The notes under the pieces were generated by a model. It ran no database searches. It worked only from the letters and a program-made list of their open reading frames with translations, and was not told the DNA's origin. This document shows, one piece after another, positions 50,100 to 62,130 of a stretch of 64,000 nucleotides of DNA; position 1 is the stretch's first letter; each line of letters begins with the position of its first letter. This stretch comes from Anarhynchus alexandrinus (Eukaryota; Chordata; Aves; Charadriiformes; Charadriidae). The position numbers and the translations under genes were made by a program. The stretch lies in assembly GCA_008711295.1 (NCBI GenBank), contig VUYV01000289.1, positions 286,220-350,219 on the forward strand, in the 5' to 3' direction.

Positions 50100-51560
50100 A
50101 TTTCTTTTTTGGTTTAAAAGGCGGTTGTCAAACTTTTTCAGACCAGGTTGCTTAATGTTAGTTGCTTTCATCTATGCACTCTGTGCAGGCCTTCAAAAAT
50201 ATACTGGAAATCCTCCACGTGGACACTTGAGGAATAAGACAGGGAAAACGAAGGTGCCCAAAAGAGAAGAAGGAAGAGAAAATACATGTAAAATGAATAG
50301 AGAGAGTTATCTGCGCTGCTGTTGACGTTTGTCTACTGGCAAATAAAACAGCTGCCTGTAGGACATACAAGATATGTATTGAAGGGAAAAAGCATGACTT
50401 GCACTGAACATTCTTGACTTGAACATGACTTGAACTGAATGTTTATTTTGCTTCCTACATTGCAAATGGGTGCAATTGTTGCATATGGTTCAGAAAGATG
50501 AAAGCTGTTCTTTTGAAGACCAAGCAATAATTAAACCTCAAGGCAGATGTACCTTGGAGACTGTGAAAAGCCGAGTGGGAGCACACCATTAAGCCTACCA
50601 TTTGGCTGGACCTTTGCATGCTGGGTCTGAGAATGCCATATGGAAGGGTTTGGAAGAGACCATAGTTTCTGGCACTGCTTCGGGATCCACACCCTGGACC
50701 TTGCAAAAAATCTTTGAAAGGGAACATAGATATCAGGAAGACCTTTGCCCAGTTCTCATCAACAGCCCCACAGACAACAGCAAGCATAGGTTGGGATGCC
50801 TTGCCTTTAATTAGAATGCAAAACTATTAGATGAGAGAATTTTGATTACAGAAATGCTTGTCTCCCTTTGCCCTCACTTTCCAAGCAGCATGAAGTCATG
50901 TAGCTTTTGGGGACTGAAGGTGTGTAGCAGTGGCATATTCTTGATGATGAGATTTTCCCAGTCTCTGCATAACTGTGAGTATTGTGGATTACAGGGAGCC
51001 CGTGGTCCTCAAGAAGTGTGAATAGGCACTTTCGTTTCCAGTTTCAGCAAGTAGCTTGCAGATGGGATCAGCTGTGAATGGTATTCCTCAAGAACGGACA
51101 GTGAGGGTGACCTTTCTCATTTATCAGCATGCCATCATGTCCAGTTGAACGGGGTGTCCATGGGATACCATTTCATTGATCACTACAAAATGGGGATGTG
51201 GAAAAACTTTTGCAACAGGAGGAATTCCAGGGTGAATTTTTGCTGACTACTGTGAAGACAACACTGGTGCTCTGCTGAACACATATAAGACACAAGTTGA
51301 ACCATTCCTTGATCTAGATGAGTAAAACATGGCAAGGAACAGGTCACGGTAAACATGGGATGACCTTTTGACCAAATGAGATAGTTTCATTTCCTCATGT
51401 TCCTTCTCCTACTTTTTTGGCAGGAAGCTGAATTCATCTTCCCCGTACAGCTGCTCCAATGGTAACTAAAGCTGAACTGCAAGATGCCGATGACAATGCT
51501 CCTGACATTTAAAAGGAAGTTACTGTCACAGTGCTTACATTTTTTTGCTTAAAAACAATT
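50100..51560 (+). pseudogene. Possible decayed gene copy of unknown origin
   Basis: This block is visibly less AT-rich than its surroundings and holds several stop-free pieces in different plus-strand frames. One has DESCSFEDQAIIKPQGRCTL (about 50495-50560), one WTLQKIFEREHRYQEDLCPV (about 50694-50753) and one PMVTKAELQDADDNAPDI before a stop near 51510. Stops and frame changes separate them. I do not recognise the family. A decayed retrocopy or ancient gene is one reading, but no poly-A tail, splice pattern or clear domain supports it. It could equally be non-coding DNA of higher GC content. Confidence 0.2.
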
Positions 51561-54520
51561 TAATTGTTTAAAAGGAAATGGTTCCAAAAAAAAGTGTTAA
51601 GAGCATAATATTAAAATAGCTCATCAATAAACCTGTGATTTATTGGGGGGGCAGGGCAGTAAGAGAGAAGACCTGCATAGTAGTGATGGTGAGGAAGTCT
51701 TTTTAAAAATCTGTGGAAGTACAAACAAAATCTGTGTGTGAGGAATTAGTTCCTTTTTAAATATACAGGCAATTTATTTGTGAAAGAAGCAATTTTGTTT
51801 TCACCAGTGAGAAGGAAACTGCCATGTTAATTTATTTCGTACTAGAAACAGCACTGGGAGAGTAAAATAGGCTTTGCTCTATGCTGCATTTAAATGAGTA
51901 TGTGTGCATGTTTCATTGGACTATGTGTGCATTTTGTTGTTACTCTCCTTTTCTCATATTCTCGCATTCTTTAAAGAGAATTCCATTAAAATTAAATTTG
52001 GTACTTAAAAATGTGGTAGTTGGGGGCAAAAATTATACAGTCAAACTGAAAGCTTTCAAAACTTTTTTATCTTTGGGAGGGGTAAAGTACAATGAAGGTT
52101 TAAAATCAATGAGTAGGCAGAAATTGGTTTTCATTTTACCTCCTAAAATGGGAGGGTCATCAATAAACTCTTTTTATACTGAGGTAGACCATATGTATTG
52201 TAAATTATTTTAAATGCAGTCACTGGGTTCTTTGGAGAGTGTGTGCATGTCCACAAAAGTGTAAACAGTGTGTCAAAGCTGCAATTCAATCCACAGAAGG
52301 CTTTTTAAGTCAGTGCTTTCTAAAGTGAAGCGATGCCTTTTTCAGACAGTGCACAACAAATAATTTAAAAATACCTGACAGATATTTGGGATACTTTCTG
52401 ATGATATCACAATGTTGAATGGTCTGCTCTTTAGTCAAATTAATGTATCAAAATGAAAGGTATATAGGCGCAGCAGCAGTCATGTCATTAACTGTCAGGA
52501 TAAGTAAAGGAAGTCTTAGCAACTGTTTTAAACAGAGAAGATGGGCCAATCTCATAGGGACACTGATCATGAAGTAATTCATTGGTTATTTTCTAAAGTC
52601 CACAAAAGACAACTGGAATAATCTAGTTTGATTTCCTGCATGAATATGGACAACAGGCCTGCCGAAATTATTACTGTTTGAAATCCAATGTACTTATTGA
52701 TACATCAAAGGACTTGACCACCTCATTCATTTAAAAGACATAGCCTCTCACCACAAGAATGGACTTTGGTATGAATTGACGATAACAGACGTATCACTAA
52801 GATTTGCTTCGGGTCTGCCCAGTTTGTCAGAGACTCATTTTAGTCTGTGTGTTACAGTTCTTAGGAAAAAAAAAGCAATGAGGTTACACAAAATTTCTAC
52901 TAAAGAAAACTTCTATGCTCCCTACTACATGTGGATCCTGTCAGATCACATCCACTGTGAGTCCCTTTTTCCTTTTTTTGTGGTTTGATTTTTTTTCCCC
53001 CTTATCAAGCAGTGTATTCAGTTGTATTAAAAAAAGCAGGAGTCAAAGGCTGAATTTAAGCTGGTTGTTATTCCAATACAGAGATGATTTTAGGAATCTC
53101 ACTTTATTATATTTCAGACTGAACCTCCTGTATTATACAGTAGGAAGTCTGAACTTTTTTGAAGCCTAAACTGATCTCCTTGTAGCCATTAATCTTGTTT
53201 TGTACAAGTTTTGAAAAATGAATGATAGTATCCATGTAGTCAATAGCAGTGGTTTTGTTTGTTTGGGGTTTTTTTGGTCTGTTCCTTTGGACTGAAATTC
53301 TTGTGCAGCACACCAAAGAAATGTTCTCAGCTGTATAGTCGTATATGATTTTTTTTTTCATCTAACTGCAAATAAATTGGTTGCATTTAAAAATTACTTC
53401 TTTTTCCAACATGTGTGTATGCTTCATGCTATGTGTGTATCTATCACTGCACCTTTGTGCAACACAGTTGGTTATGCCCATAGAGAGCTCTAATATGAGA
53501 ATGTGTTAGTGCATTAAATGAGGTTCACTAATGCACCTTCACATTCATTGCTGGAATGAGTGACAGTTTCTTTTGGCCTGACAAGTGCATAGGAAGGCTT
53601 TGCTTTTGTGCCTCTATGAAGTTGTTTTTCTAATGAAGACAAACACAAGGAAACTGAAGGTTTGGTTTGCCTTTTTTTTTTCATTCATTCTGATTTGTCT
53701 TAAATTATAGGTCTACTGCGAATTCACATGTGTTCCGTATAAATGCAGGCTGGCATTTTGCCTTTGAAATGCATCTCTCTGAAATGTGTTTCAAAATCAA
53801 ATCCAGGTACACAGAAGATGGGGAACTGTGTTCATTGTTAGACTTTCTGGACATGGTTTTATTTGGCCAGTTTGCTTTCGAAATACAGCTGCTCCTTCCC
53901 CCCCATTCTCATACTGTAATGTATTAAAAAATACATATAATGAGACACATTTACAGAAGAAATTAGGTTTCATACTCCTGAATTCTTGACTGTGAGAGAA
54001 TTATTAGACAGTTCTCAGCAGCAGATACATCTAAACATCCAAGGATATCTGGTCACCTGACCATTATTTTAATTAGAGGTAGATAGTTTCTCGTGTCCCA
54101 GGATTGTTATTTTCTAGCTAAACTTACTATAAATTCACAATAAGAGGTCTTTTATCAAGATCCACTTTCTTTTTTTAGTTTTTAAGATTCATATCTCTCT
54201 GTGTTCTATGTGTAAGATGAAACATGAAGAACAATACCTTGAAGTTTTGAACAAAAGTCTGAAAGAGTCTATTTTTATGTGTAATGTATCATCCTTTTTT
54301 TCGTTCTTCTGTTTTGATGGGAGAACTGGAAACAAGATGTGAACCTTTCTATCATTTTCCCTACATTCTCCTTAAATAATCTCCTTATAAAATGTTAAGT
54401 GGTAAAACAACATAAAAGGAGATTTTTTTCCACTGATATCTTATTTGTGAGGTAATCTTAAGATTAAAGACAATTACTTATTTCAATATAACAAATAGCA
54501 GCCTATAATTGTTTTCTTCT

Positions 54521-54558
54521 TTATTGTTATTTATTTATGGTTTTATTTATTTATTTTA
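54521..54558. repeat. (TTTA)n simple repeat
   Basis: Imperfect TTTA/TTAT units, AT-only apart from a GG. No other structure. Confidence 0.7.
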
Positions 54559-55545
54559 AATCAGGATGTTCAGGGCAGGTTTATCAGGTTTTATCATGGC
54601 AAAACCACTCAACAGTACCTCAGAGCTAAGCACAAGCTTTCTGAACAAACTAAAAGGTTTGGACATGCTTGAACGTGCTCTGAATTCTGCAGTATACTCC
54701 CACGGGGTGCATGGTGTTTATATTCCATGTTTCTTCTTCCTTATTTCTTAAAACGTTATTTCTCTAGTTAACTACTTATTTGCATTGTAGTAGTGTCTAG
54801 AAGCCCTGCTCCATTTGGCTGGAATTATGTAACAGGGGTTTTGTTTTGCTTTATTTTCCTCCAGTATCCTATTCTGTTGCTCTCAGTTCACATACAGCTG
54901 CTGAGATTTCAGGATGTGTAACACAAGTTTTATGGGTTTCAAAAAAGGCACATTAAACTTGCCTTGAGCTTTTGAGATGAAAGGTGATGTATGAGTTCAA
55001 AGTAAGACCCTATTTACTATAATGCAAATGAGAGCTGAAAGAAACAAATATGTAGCTAAAAGCTTGAGAGCAGGAAATTCAAAGGATCTTTCATCGATTT
55101 TTGAAATTTTAGGAGTGCATGTTGCTTCTTACAGTCTAGCCAGTGGAGGAGAGAGGACAATGGAAACTGGCACAAAAAATGTGTTGTGTATCACATGCAA
55201 ACTGTTGGGACATGTCTTGTTGAATAATTTAAGACACCTATAATTAAACTGAAATGAAATCTCTTAATCAGTAAGATTCTATTTATTTTGAAATATAGGT
55301 ATTTAATTGCTTTCAAGACAAAATCAAGTTGTGGTTTTGTTGCAGATTTTTTTTAATACCAACCAATAAAATGTATTATTGATTTGGGGTTTTTGGTTTT
55401 GATTTTTTTTTTTAATGTGTGATATTTTCAGGTTTAAATGGAATTATCTGAAAAAAAACATATGCTAAAAATAAAACTCCAACCCGAAACCAAAACTCCC
55501 CCCAAAAAAACAGCTTGGGAATGTTTATGAAAATTGAAGTATGGA

Positions 55546-55568
55546 ACCATAGAATGATAGAATGGTTT
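55546..55568 (-). mobile_element. Very short CR1-like 3' tail
   Basis: ACCATAGAATGATAGAATGG is the complement of a CR1 tail (CCATTCTATCATTCTATGGT form) with the first bases of the 3' UTR. Nothing further upstream in the 3' UTR is recognisable, so this is either an extremely truncated insertion or a chance likeness. Confidence 0.45.
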
Positions 55569-56341
55569 TAACTATTTGAATTATAACTGATCATAACTCC
55601 TCTTTTGGTTCTCACTTTCAGCTTTGTCAGGTTGAGTATGGTGGCATTGACATCAGTATTTTGGAGCAAACTTCTTATGTGTTTCCAGTTTCTGTGTTTC
55701 TTCATGGAGTGGTGTCAGAGAGCATGATCTGGTTTCCTTTTGGTTGAAAAAAACCAAAGCAACACAAAACACAAAAAAAGATTCGCCTTAGAAGTGCACA
55801 TAATGCACTCCAACTGTTTATTCAATATGCTTAACAAATCTAGATACCATGGAAATAAAAACTCTGGAAAAACACAGTGTTTGATGTCAGGACCCCTCAG
55901 TGAACTGATACGTTTTACAGATCTTATTTTTCCAGTCTTCACATCTTGGTTATAATAGATATAATCAACTTCTCTTACAGTAAGTATGAGAGCGCTTGCA
56001 CAAAGTATTTAAACTGTACATAGGCTAAAAGAACATGTAGCCTGTAACAGGGATCATCAGGCTTTGAGCCTAAGATGGAAGCAAGGAAATTGTGTCTCCA
56101 GTTGTCAGACAATGATTGATGACTCTGTATAAGGCAGGAATAGAGAAAACACATCCTCATGCAGAACTTCAGTAGAAGAATTCTTGGATTAAGTTGATTT
56201 TTCTCACATCTTTTACTTCTCTGTGGTCATCTAAATACTTAAATGGTCTTTGGGATATAATTGTTCTATTGCCTTCTGTTATTGTACAAATGTAGTAAGG
56301 AAAGAGAACCAGACAATCTACCTAATTGCTTATTTTGAGGA

Positions 56342-56356
56342 GGGGAAAAAAAAATC
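56342..56356. repeat. Target-site duplication, left copy
   Basis: GGGGAAAAAAAAATC directly precedes the CR1 fragment. A matching GGGGAAAAAAATC directly follows it at 56674-56686, differing only in A-run length. Confidence 0.75.
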
Positions 56357-56673
56357 ACAGAATCATAGAATCATAGAATGGTTTAGGTTGGAAAGGACCT
56401 TGAAGATCATCAAGTTCCAACCCCCCTGCCATAGGCAGGGACACCTCCCACTAGACCAGGCTGCCCAAGGCCACGTCCAGACTGGCATTCAACACCTCCA
56501 GGGATGGGGCCTCAACAACCTCTCTGGGCAACCTGTTCCAGTGCCTTACCACCCTCAAAGTGAAAAACTTCTTCCTAATGTTCAATCTAAACCTGCCCTC
56601 TTCCAGTTTAAAGCCATTCCCCATCGTCCTATCACTACATGCCTTAGTGAAAAGTCCTTCCCCAGCTCTCACT
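56357..56673 (-). mobile_element. CR1 LINE 3' fragment with target-site duplication
   Basis: A short, well-preserved copy read right to left. The plus strand begins with tandem AATCATAG tail units and ATGGTTTAGGTTGGAAAGGA. The complement of the 3' UTR follows (CCCCCTGCCATAGGCAGGGA), then the end of ORF2. Minus frame 56451-56690 reads [38 protein letters not shown] and [20 protein letters not shown]. The 5' truncation is within the LFTRACSDR region. Flanking GGGGAAAAAAA words on both sides indicate a target-site duplication. Its high similarity to the canonical tail and the intact duplication suggest one of the youngest insertions in the window. Confidence 0.95.
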
Positions 56674-56686
56674 GGGGAAAAAAATC
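56674..56686. repeat. Target-site duplication, right copy
   Basis: GGGGAAAAAAATC, the partner of the word at 56342-56356, immediately beyond the truncated 5' end of the CR1 fragment. Confidence 0.75.
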
Positions 56687-59262
56687 TCACTGTTTAATAT
56701 TGTACGTTCCAATCTGAAAACTGTTGCTTTTCTAAAAGGCACAGTGAGGAAGGCTTGAAAGCAGGACATTCAACAACGGTCAAAAAGGAGAATGAACACT
56801 AAGTCTCAACTGCTTTCTTCCAGGAACCATATAAAGTGGAAAACTGAAGTTTGAAGAGAGCCTTTTGGCTGATACTAGCCTAAATCACTCCTTGTTCTAG
56901 GGATGTGTTTTGGGATTAAGTAAATTCTCCCAGTGAAGTTGTCTAGTCAGTGCCAAATAGCACACCAGTGTCTAAATTTCCTCTTCAAATTTACATACTT
57001 CTATCTTGGACGTTGGTTCCCATGTTGTTAGTGTATGAAAACCACTGGCAGAAAAGCAGCCTATGTAGTCCCTGTACATTGGATTAAGGTGCACTCATAG
57101 TGGAAGCTAACACTTTCTTCTATTAAATTTTAAGATTAGAAAAAATATTTTTATTAAAACATTTCATATTCATCCAGACCTAATGCTCTATGAATCTAAG
57201 AAAGAAGAACTAGCAACAAGCTATGGCCCAAAAAACATATAAGCACTGACAACAGGGTGTAACACATATTTCAAGAGAAAACAGTGAAGAAACGTATGAA
57301 GCAGCTAAAATTATGCAGAAGTTCAAGCCACAATAACGAAAAAACTACTTCAAAAAGTTTACTAAATTTTTATACGCATACACATTGTGGTTTTTAAAAA
57401 GTTGTTCTATATATAAAAATATATAACATATAATATATATAATCTATGTATAATAGATTAGCTATAGAGATTATATATATGTATTATATTATATATATTG
57501 AATATAATATACAGTAGCAAAAAAATCTCACTTTCTGACTCTGAAGTTTTCATCTTTGAATTGCATATCTCCACTCCCACTGGGCTTCCCCATTAGAAGC
57601 TCTTCTCTGCTACTAAAATCTAATGCAAGACAGGCATGGTAAAGCGTGGAGAAAATATTCTGAATTCATTAACTGCTATTTTGTCTCCAGTGAAGAATGA
57701 CGGGGAAATAGAAAAGACAAACCTTTACCTAAATTGAGTTCTTTCCCTCATTGAGAATTACCAGTTGGAGAAGAGTTGTAGTTCTGAAGATTGAGCTAAA
57801 TATAATTTTTTAGTGTATCCTATTATATAGATGGTATTTTTAATATTCTTTAGATATCTGCCTGGTAACTCGGGAACCACACTACTAGTTAAGTTTATAA
57901 ACAAAATAGGCCAAGTATATAACTTTCGCTTTCCAGAAATTAACTTTCCTAAAGTTCTAAGGTATACCCAGGTCAAAGTATTCTTGAAACAATGACAATT
58001 TCTGTTATCCAGGTTGGTAACACATCAGAGTTACAACATGCACCGCTCCATGATCACCTTTTTCAGCCTCTGCCCATAACGCTGTTGCTGTTTTATGATG
58101 TTTTGAAACATATTTTCATAACGGGATTACAGCACACCAAAAGTATCTAGCGTGCTATGCTAACAGTGTCACCTCTGCTTCCAATCTGAACATCTAGGAC
58201 TGCCCATTTAATTCCAAAAAGATATTAAACTACACCAGTAGATAACTTGTGGGAGGGGGGTGGCACGCGAGGGAAGTGCTGTCCATTTTTTCTCCTGGTA
58301 ATGTCGAGAATTTCTTGTGAATCTATATCTTGTTCTAAAACACTGTAAACCCAGTGACTGATTTACTGGGTGACTTGGACCTAATCCCTAATAATATTCA
58401 GGGATTATTAAACCTCTTTCCCTGGAAAAAACCAATTGTTAGTACTGAAGTTCACCTTTTTTCTTTCTCTGTTCACTTAAGAAGAGAACACTGAGTTGAA
58501 TATGTGGTAAATGCTGAGAATTTTACTAAGACATTTTGGATTACTTTGTTTTGTTGGCTAAGTAGTATCTCTATTTCATTCCATGTCACACTCCAAATTC
58601 CAACAAGAAACCTCCTAGAAACTGTCATTTTAACATTACTGATTCAAGTCACTAAACACGAATGAATCATACCTTGTAAAATAATGAAATCACTAGAAAT
58701 AAATAATGAACTACAATTATTTTATTTTTAAAATATCTTCAAGCTAATAGATTTTCATGAGTAGAAGCTGAGACACTGATGTGGCTCTTTGACCAAAGTT
58801 ACTGAGGCTCTAAGAAAAACAGCAGCTTGTCACTGGTAGTTACATGAAAGAGTAGCTGCTGAGAGAGGGGAGATGTGAATGATGATTAATCTAAAATTTA
58901 TAAATAGCAAACAAACCAACCCTGTCTTTAAGACTAGTAGGTGGCTTTCAGCTCTAAAGAGTCTTCCATCAAGCCTTACCTTACTGTGAGGAGGGATGAC
59001 TTTGGGAACTTTACAGCTGGGCTGTTGCACAGTGAGGTCTCAGTTAGTATTTTTTCCAGGCAATTTCTTTAGTTTCAGCAGTGGATGCTGTACTTGTGTG
59101 AGCAGAAGAGAAGAGGATCCTAATGATCTGCCCCCATTTTAGAAAGACGTTTTGGACAATAAAGACTAACAAAATCTTGACAAAATTGGGAACCATTTTA
59201 CCAGAGAAAGTCACTGGCACCATGAACTTAGGATTTTGGCGGTTCCTAAACAAAAATGGAAA
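56687..59262. other. Unique AT-rich spacer
   Basis: About 2.6 kb with no recognised element apart from a palindromic AT tract at 57408. No open frame exceeds 72 codons. Confidence 0.5.
57408..57513. repeat. Palindromic AT-rich tract
   Basis: About 105 bp made almost entirely of A and T, rich in ATAT and TATA words, with self-complementary parts such as ATAATCTATG and AATAGATTAG around 57440-57462. It could form cruciform structures and is a likely site of length variation. Confidence 0.75.
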
Positions 59263-59802
59263 TCACAGAATGGTTGAGGTTGGAAAGGACCTCTGGAGGT
59301 CACCTGGTCCAACACCCTCTGCTCAAACAGGACCACCTAGAATTGGTTGTCCAGTACCACATCCTGTCAGCTTTTGAACATCTCCAAGGAGCAGGCTCCG
59401 CAACCCCTCTGGGCAGTCTGTGCCAGTGCCCAGCCACCCTCACTTTTTTTACAAAAAGTGCTTTCTGATGTTCAGAGGGAACTTGCTGCAGTTCCCTTTG
59501 TGTTCACTGCCTCTGATCCTGTCACTGGACACCACTGAAAAAAGCCTGCTCCATCTTCTTTTCAGCTGTTTAAACACATTGATAAGATCTCCCTGAGACT
59601 TCTCTTCTGTAGGCTAAACAGCCCCAGCTCTCTTAGCGTTTTTCATAGGAGAGATGCTCCAGTCCCTTCATTTTCTTCATTAGACTCTATCCAGTATGTC
59701 TGTGTCTCTCTCGTACTGGGGAGACTAGAACTGGACAAAGCACTCCAGGTGTGGCCTCACCACTGGTGAGTAGAGGGGAAGGATCACCTCCGTCAACTGC
59801 TG
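59263..59802 (-). mobile_element. CR1 LINE 3' fragment, minus strand (same subfamily as 8677-9370)
   Basis: The 3' end starts TCACAGAATGGTTGAGGTTG, followed by the complement of the 3' UTR (GACCTCTGGAGGTCACCTGG). Further right the plus strand shows the complement of ORF2 C-terminal sequence: GGAGATGCTCCAGTCCC-like words at about 59650 (the GLEHLS segment) and ACTGGACAAAGCACTCCAGG at about 59730. Many frame breaks are present; the longest minus frame over it (59687-59992) extends beyond the element. The 5' edge is at about 59802, where the AT-rich flank TTAAAACCTCAAAAATAAA begins. Dead copy. Confidence 0.92.
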
Positions 59803-61639
59803 TTAAAACCTCAAAAATAAAAAAAAATAAGAAAAATGTTGACACAAATGAAGAAGATAGATTGACATAAGAATCACAACTGAAGCAGAGCACTTGTTCT
59901 ATCACTAACCATGAATGTCTTCTAAACAACATGCTCATTACAAAAATAGCTTTGCAGGATAAACTGTGTTTTACATGCCTTACAAGATGCAACTAAATCG
60001 GTTACTAGTGAAGGTTAAATTCAGCCAATCAAAATTCATATAGTTATCCATGTTTTCTGATTTGCAAAATTGCATCCAAAATTCTTTCCAAGTTAAGAGG
60101 TTTTTGATATTTGTTTGTTTGTTTTGTTTGCTTTTAATTGTTATGTCATCATCTGTTTACATGGAGAATATACAAATATTAATGGCTGGGACTACAGCAC
60201 ATCCAGTCCCACTTAGAATTAAGAAGTGTGAGTGTCACAACACGAGAAATAAATCTAGAGCAAGACAGCATGGGAAGCTGATCAATTTTTAATCCCTCTA
60301 GAAATATATGCTATTTTGGGCTATGTTTACATGTATTGCGTTTACTGAACAATTGGGTCTCAACAGCTGTTTGCATACGCTCCAAGGGGTGGTTGTTGGG
60401 ACAAAGGCCAAAGGAGCTTCTGTTTGAAAGATTTAGAGTGAATATAATGCCTTCAGCATGACACATGGAGGCTCTGTGGGGCTGGTGGCTTTAGTGACAT
60501 AACCCCCAAGGAAATCAGTTAGTGTTGATCATGCCTTTTCGCTTCACCTGGTAGAGTTCTGTTAATGCGAGTACATGTTTTACCTCAGGGAGGTGGGGAA
60601 CAAACCAGACCTCAGCAGTCACGCCCCCAAAATGTTCAGTCTCATCGTGCCTGTTTGATGGAAGCACGGTCTACATCTGTTTCTTGGAGGTATACTTATT
60701 TAGCATTCTCAGAATGCTCTAGAACCACGGCTATATTCCCATGTATTCAGCTGCATCTCTGCTTGTTTACAGTTTAGAGTGGGGGACTGAATTTCCATGA
60801 TACTGGGAGTTCAAATCTGAGAAAGTTATTGGTGTTAGATACCTAGGACTTCAGAAAGCTAGATCAGTTGCAATTAAATAAAGGATTTGCAAAAGTGCAT
60901 GTTTACTAGGGGGCATGACTGACACTGGCTCTATGAAATTATTAGCTTTTTTAAAAAATTTTTTTCCAAAGTTTGAGAGGATAAAATATTAAACTTCTAC
61001 TACTACGTGTAATGATAACCTCCTGCGCTTGAGCTGTTTATATCCCAACTTTTTACATAACAGCTTGAAATTAGTGACTTTGTCAAACAGCTTTGGCACT
61101 AAACTGATATCCAGAAATCTTCAGTTCTATCTTCCTTGTAAACTAGTGCAATCAGAGAACTGGTTCATAATTAAAGATCAACAACCTGTTACAAGGTTGT
61201 TGTTTTTTTCCTTTTAACAAAACTTTCTAGTGGCATGGCAAAACGTCAATCACATATTTTTGGATGATTATCTACTAAGGCTAAACATGTTAATTGTTCA
61301 GAATTTTAGCTGTCACTTCATTTTTTGTCAATAAGGGGAAAATACTGCCACTTTCTCTCCTGGCACATTCAAAATGAAGATAATTGCAAAGAAATGATAA
61401 CCGTTAAAAGCAAAACAGAAAGAACAGGAAGTGGAAGGATAATTTGAGTATAAGCAGATAAAGTTTGGGAAACAGTGAAAATTTCTCCTACTTAGATTGT
61501 TGGGCACAGCTATAATATGAAACATGCTGCCATTTATAAGCTAAAAAGTTTATTTCTTTCACATAGAAAAATTTAGGGCGGTGCTGTGTTTTTTCTTTCT
61601 CTTTTCTTTGTTTTTTGTTTTTTTTTTTTTTAACCTGTG

Positions 61640-62130
61640 GCTTGAAAGAAAGCAGCAGTGAGAATGAATTTCATGCTAGTAGACACTTTTAAGACTAGAT
61701 TTAGCTGCAGTCACATTAGCTTAGATAATGGGAGAATTTTTCTTCATTGAAAATGCTCCCTGTCGCTTAAGAAGAACTCACTGAGGCAGCCTGCCATCTA
61801 GCTTTTTCACAGCAAAATAGGCTTGCAGACTGCAGATGAGAGACTCGGGAGCAGAGACAATTTTAACTTAGCCATCCCTAATTTATCTCAAGCTTTTTCA
61901 ATTCATCTTCACTGCTCTATGCACACTGGAACACCAGATTGTCAACCCCTGGGAACAGAATGCAACCAGGGATCTAGAGAGCTGTCACATCCTGAGAAAT
62001 ATTTAAATTGTGCTGATTTTCTTCTGGAGTGCTGAGCAGAGGGAATGAAACTCTCCATCAAGTCATAGCTTTGCGGGCAATAGATCAGAGGATACTGCCA
62101 GTTTTTCTAATGGATTATTGTTATCGGGCA
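61640..62130. promoter_or_regulatory. Candidate non-coding regulatory element
   Basis: A block of complex, unbiased sequence with GCTGTCACATCCTG, ATATTTAAATTGTGCTGATT and GATTATTGTTATCGGGCAGG words, and no long open frame. Its texture resembles conserved non-coding elements, but only a cross-species alignment could show that. Confidence 0.15.

Larger units (their letters stand above)
46355..56356. other. Long unique stretch, mostly AT-rich, no gene confirmed
   Basis: About 10 kb. A frame of 128 codons at 47953-48339 and a less AT-rich block at 50100-51560 are the only notable parts and are described separately. Poly-T runs occur at 50041 and in several other places. A very short CR1-like tail is seen at 55546. 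No complete gene is supported. Confidence 0.5.

Noticed and set aside
60050..60292. 80-codon frame with a hydrophobic N-terminal part
   Set aside because: The hydrophobic run comes from a (TTTG)n-like T-rich tract, and the remainder shows no domain.
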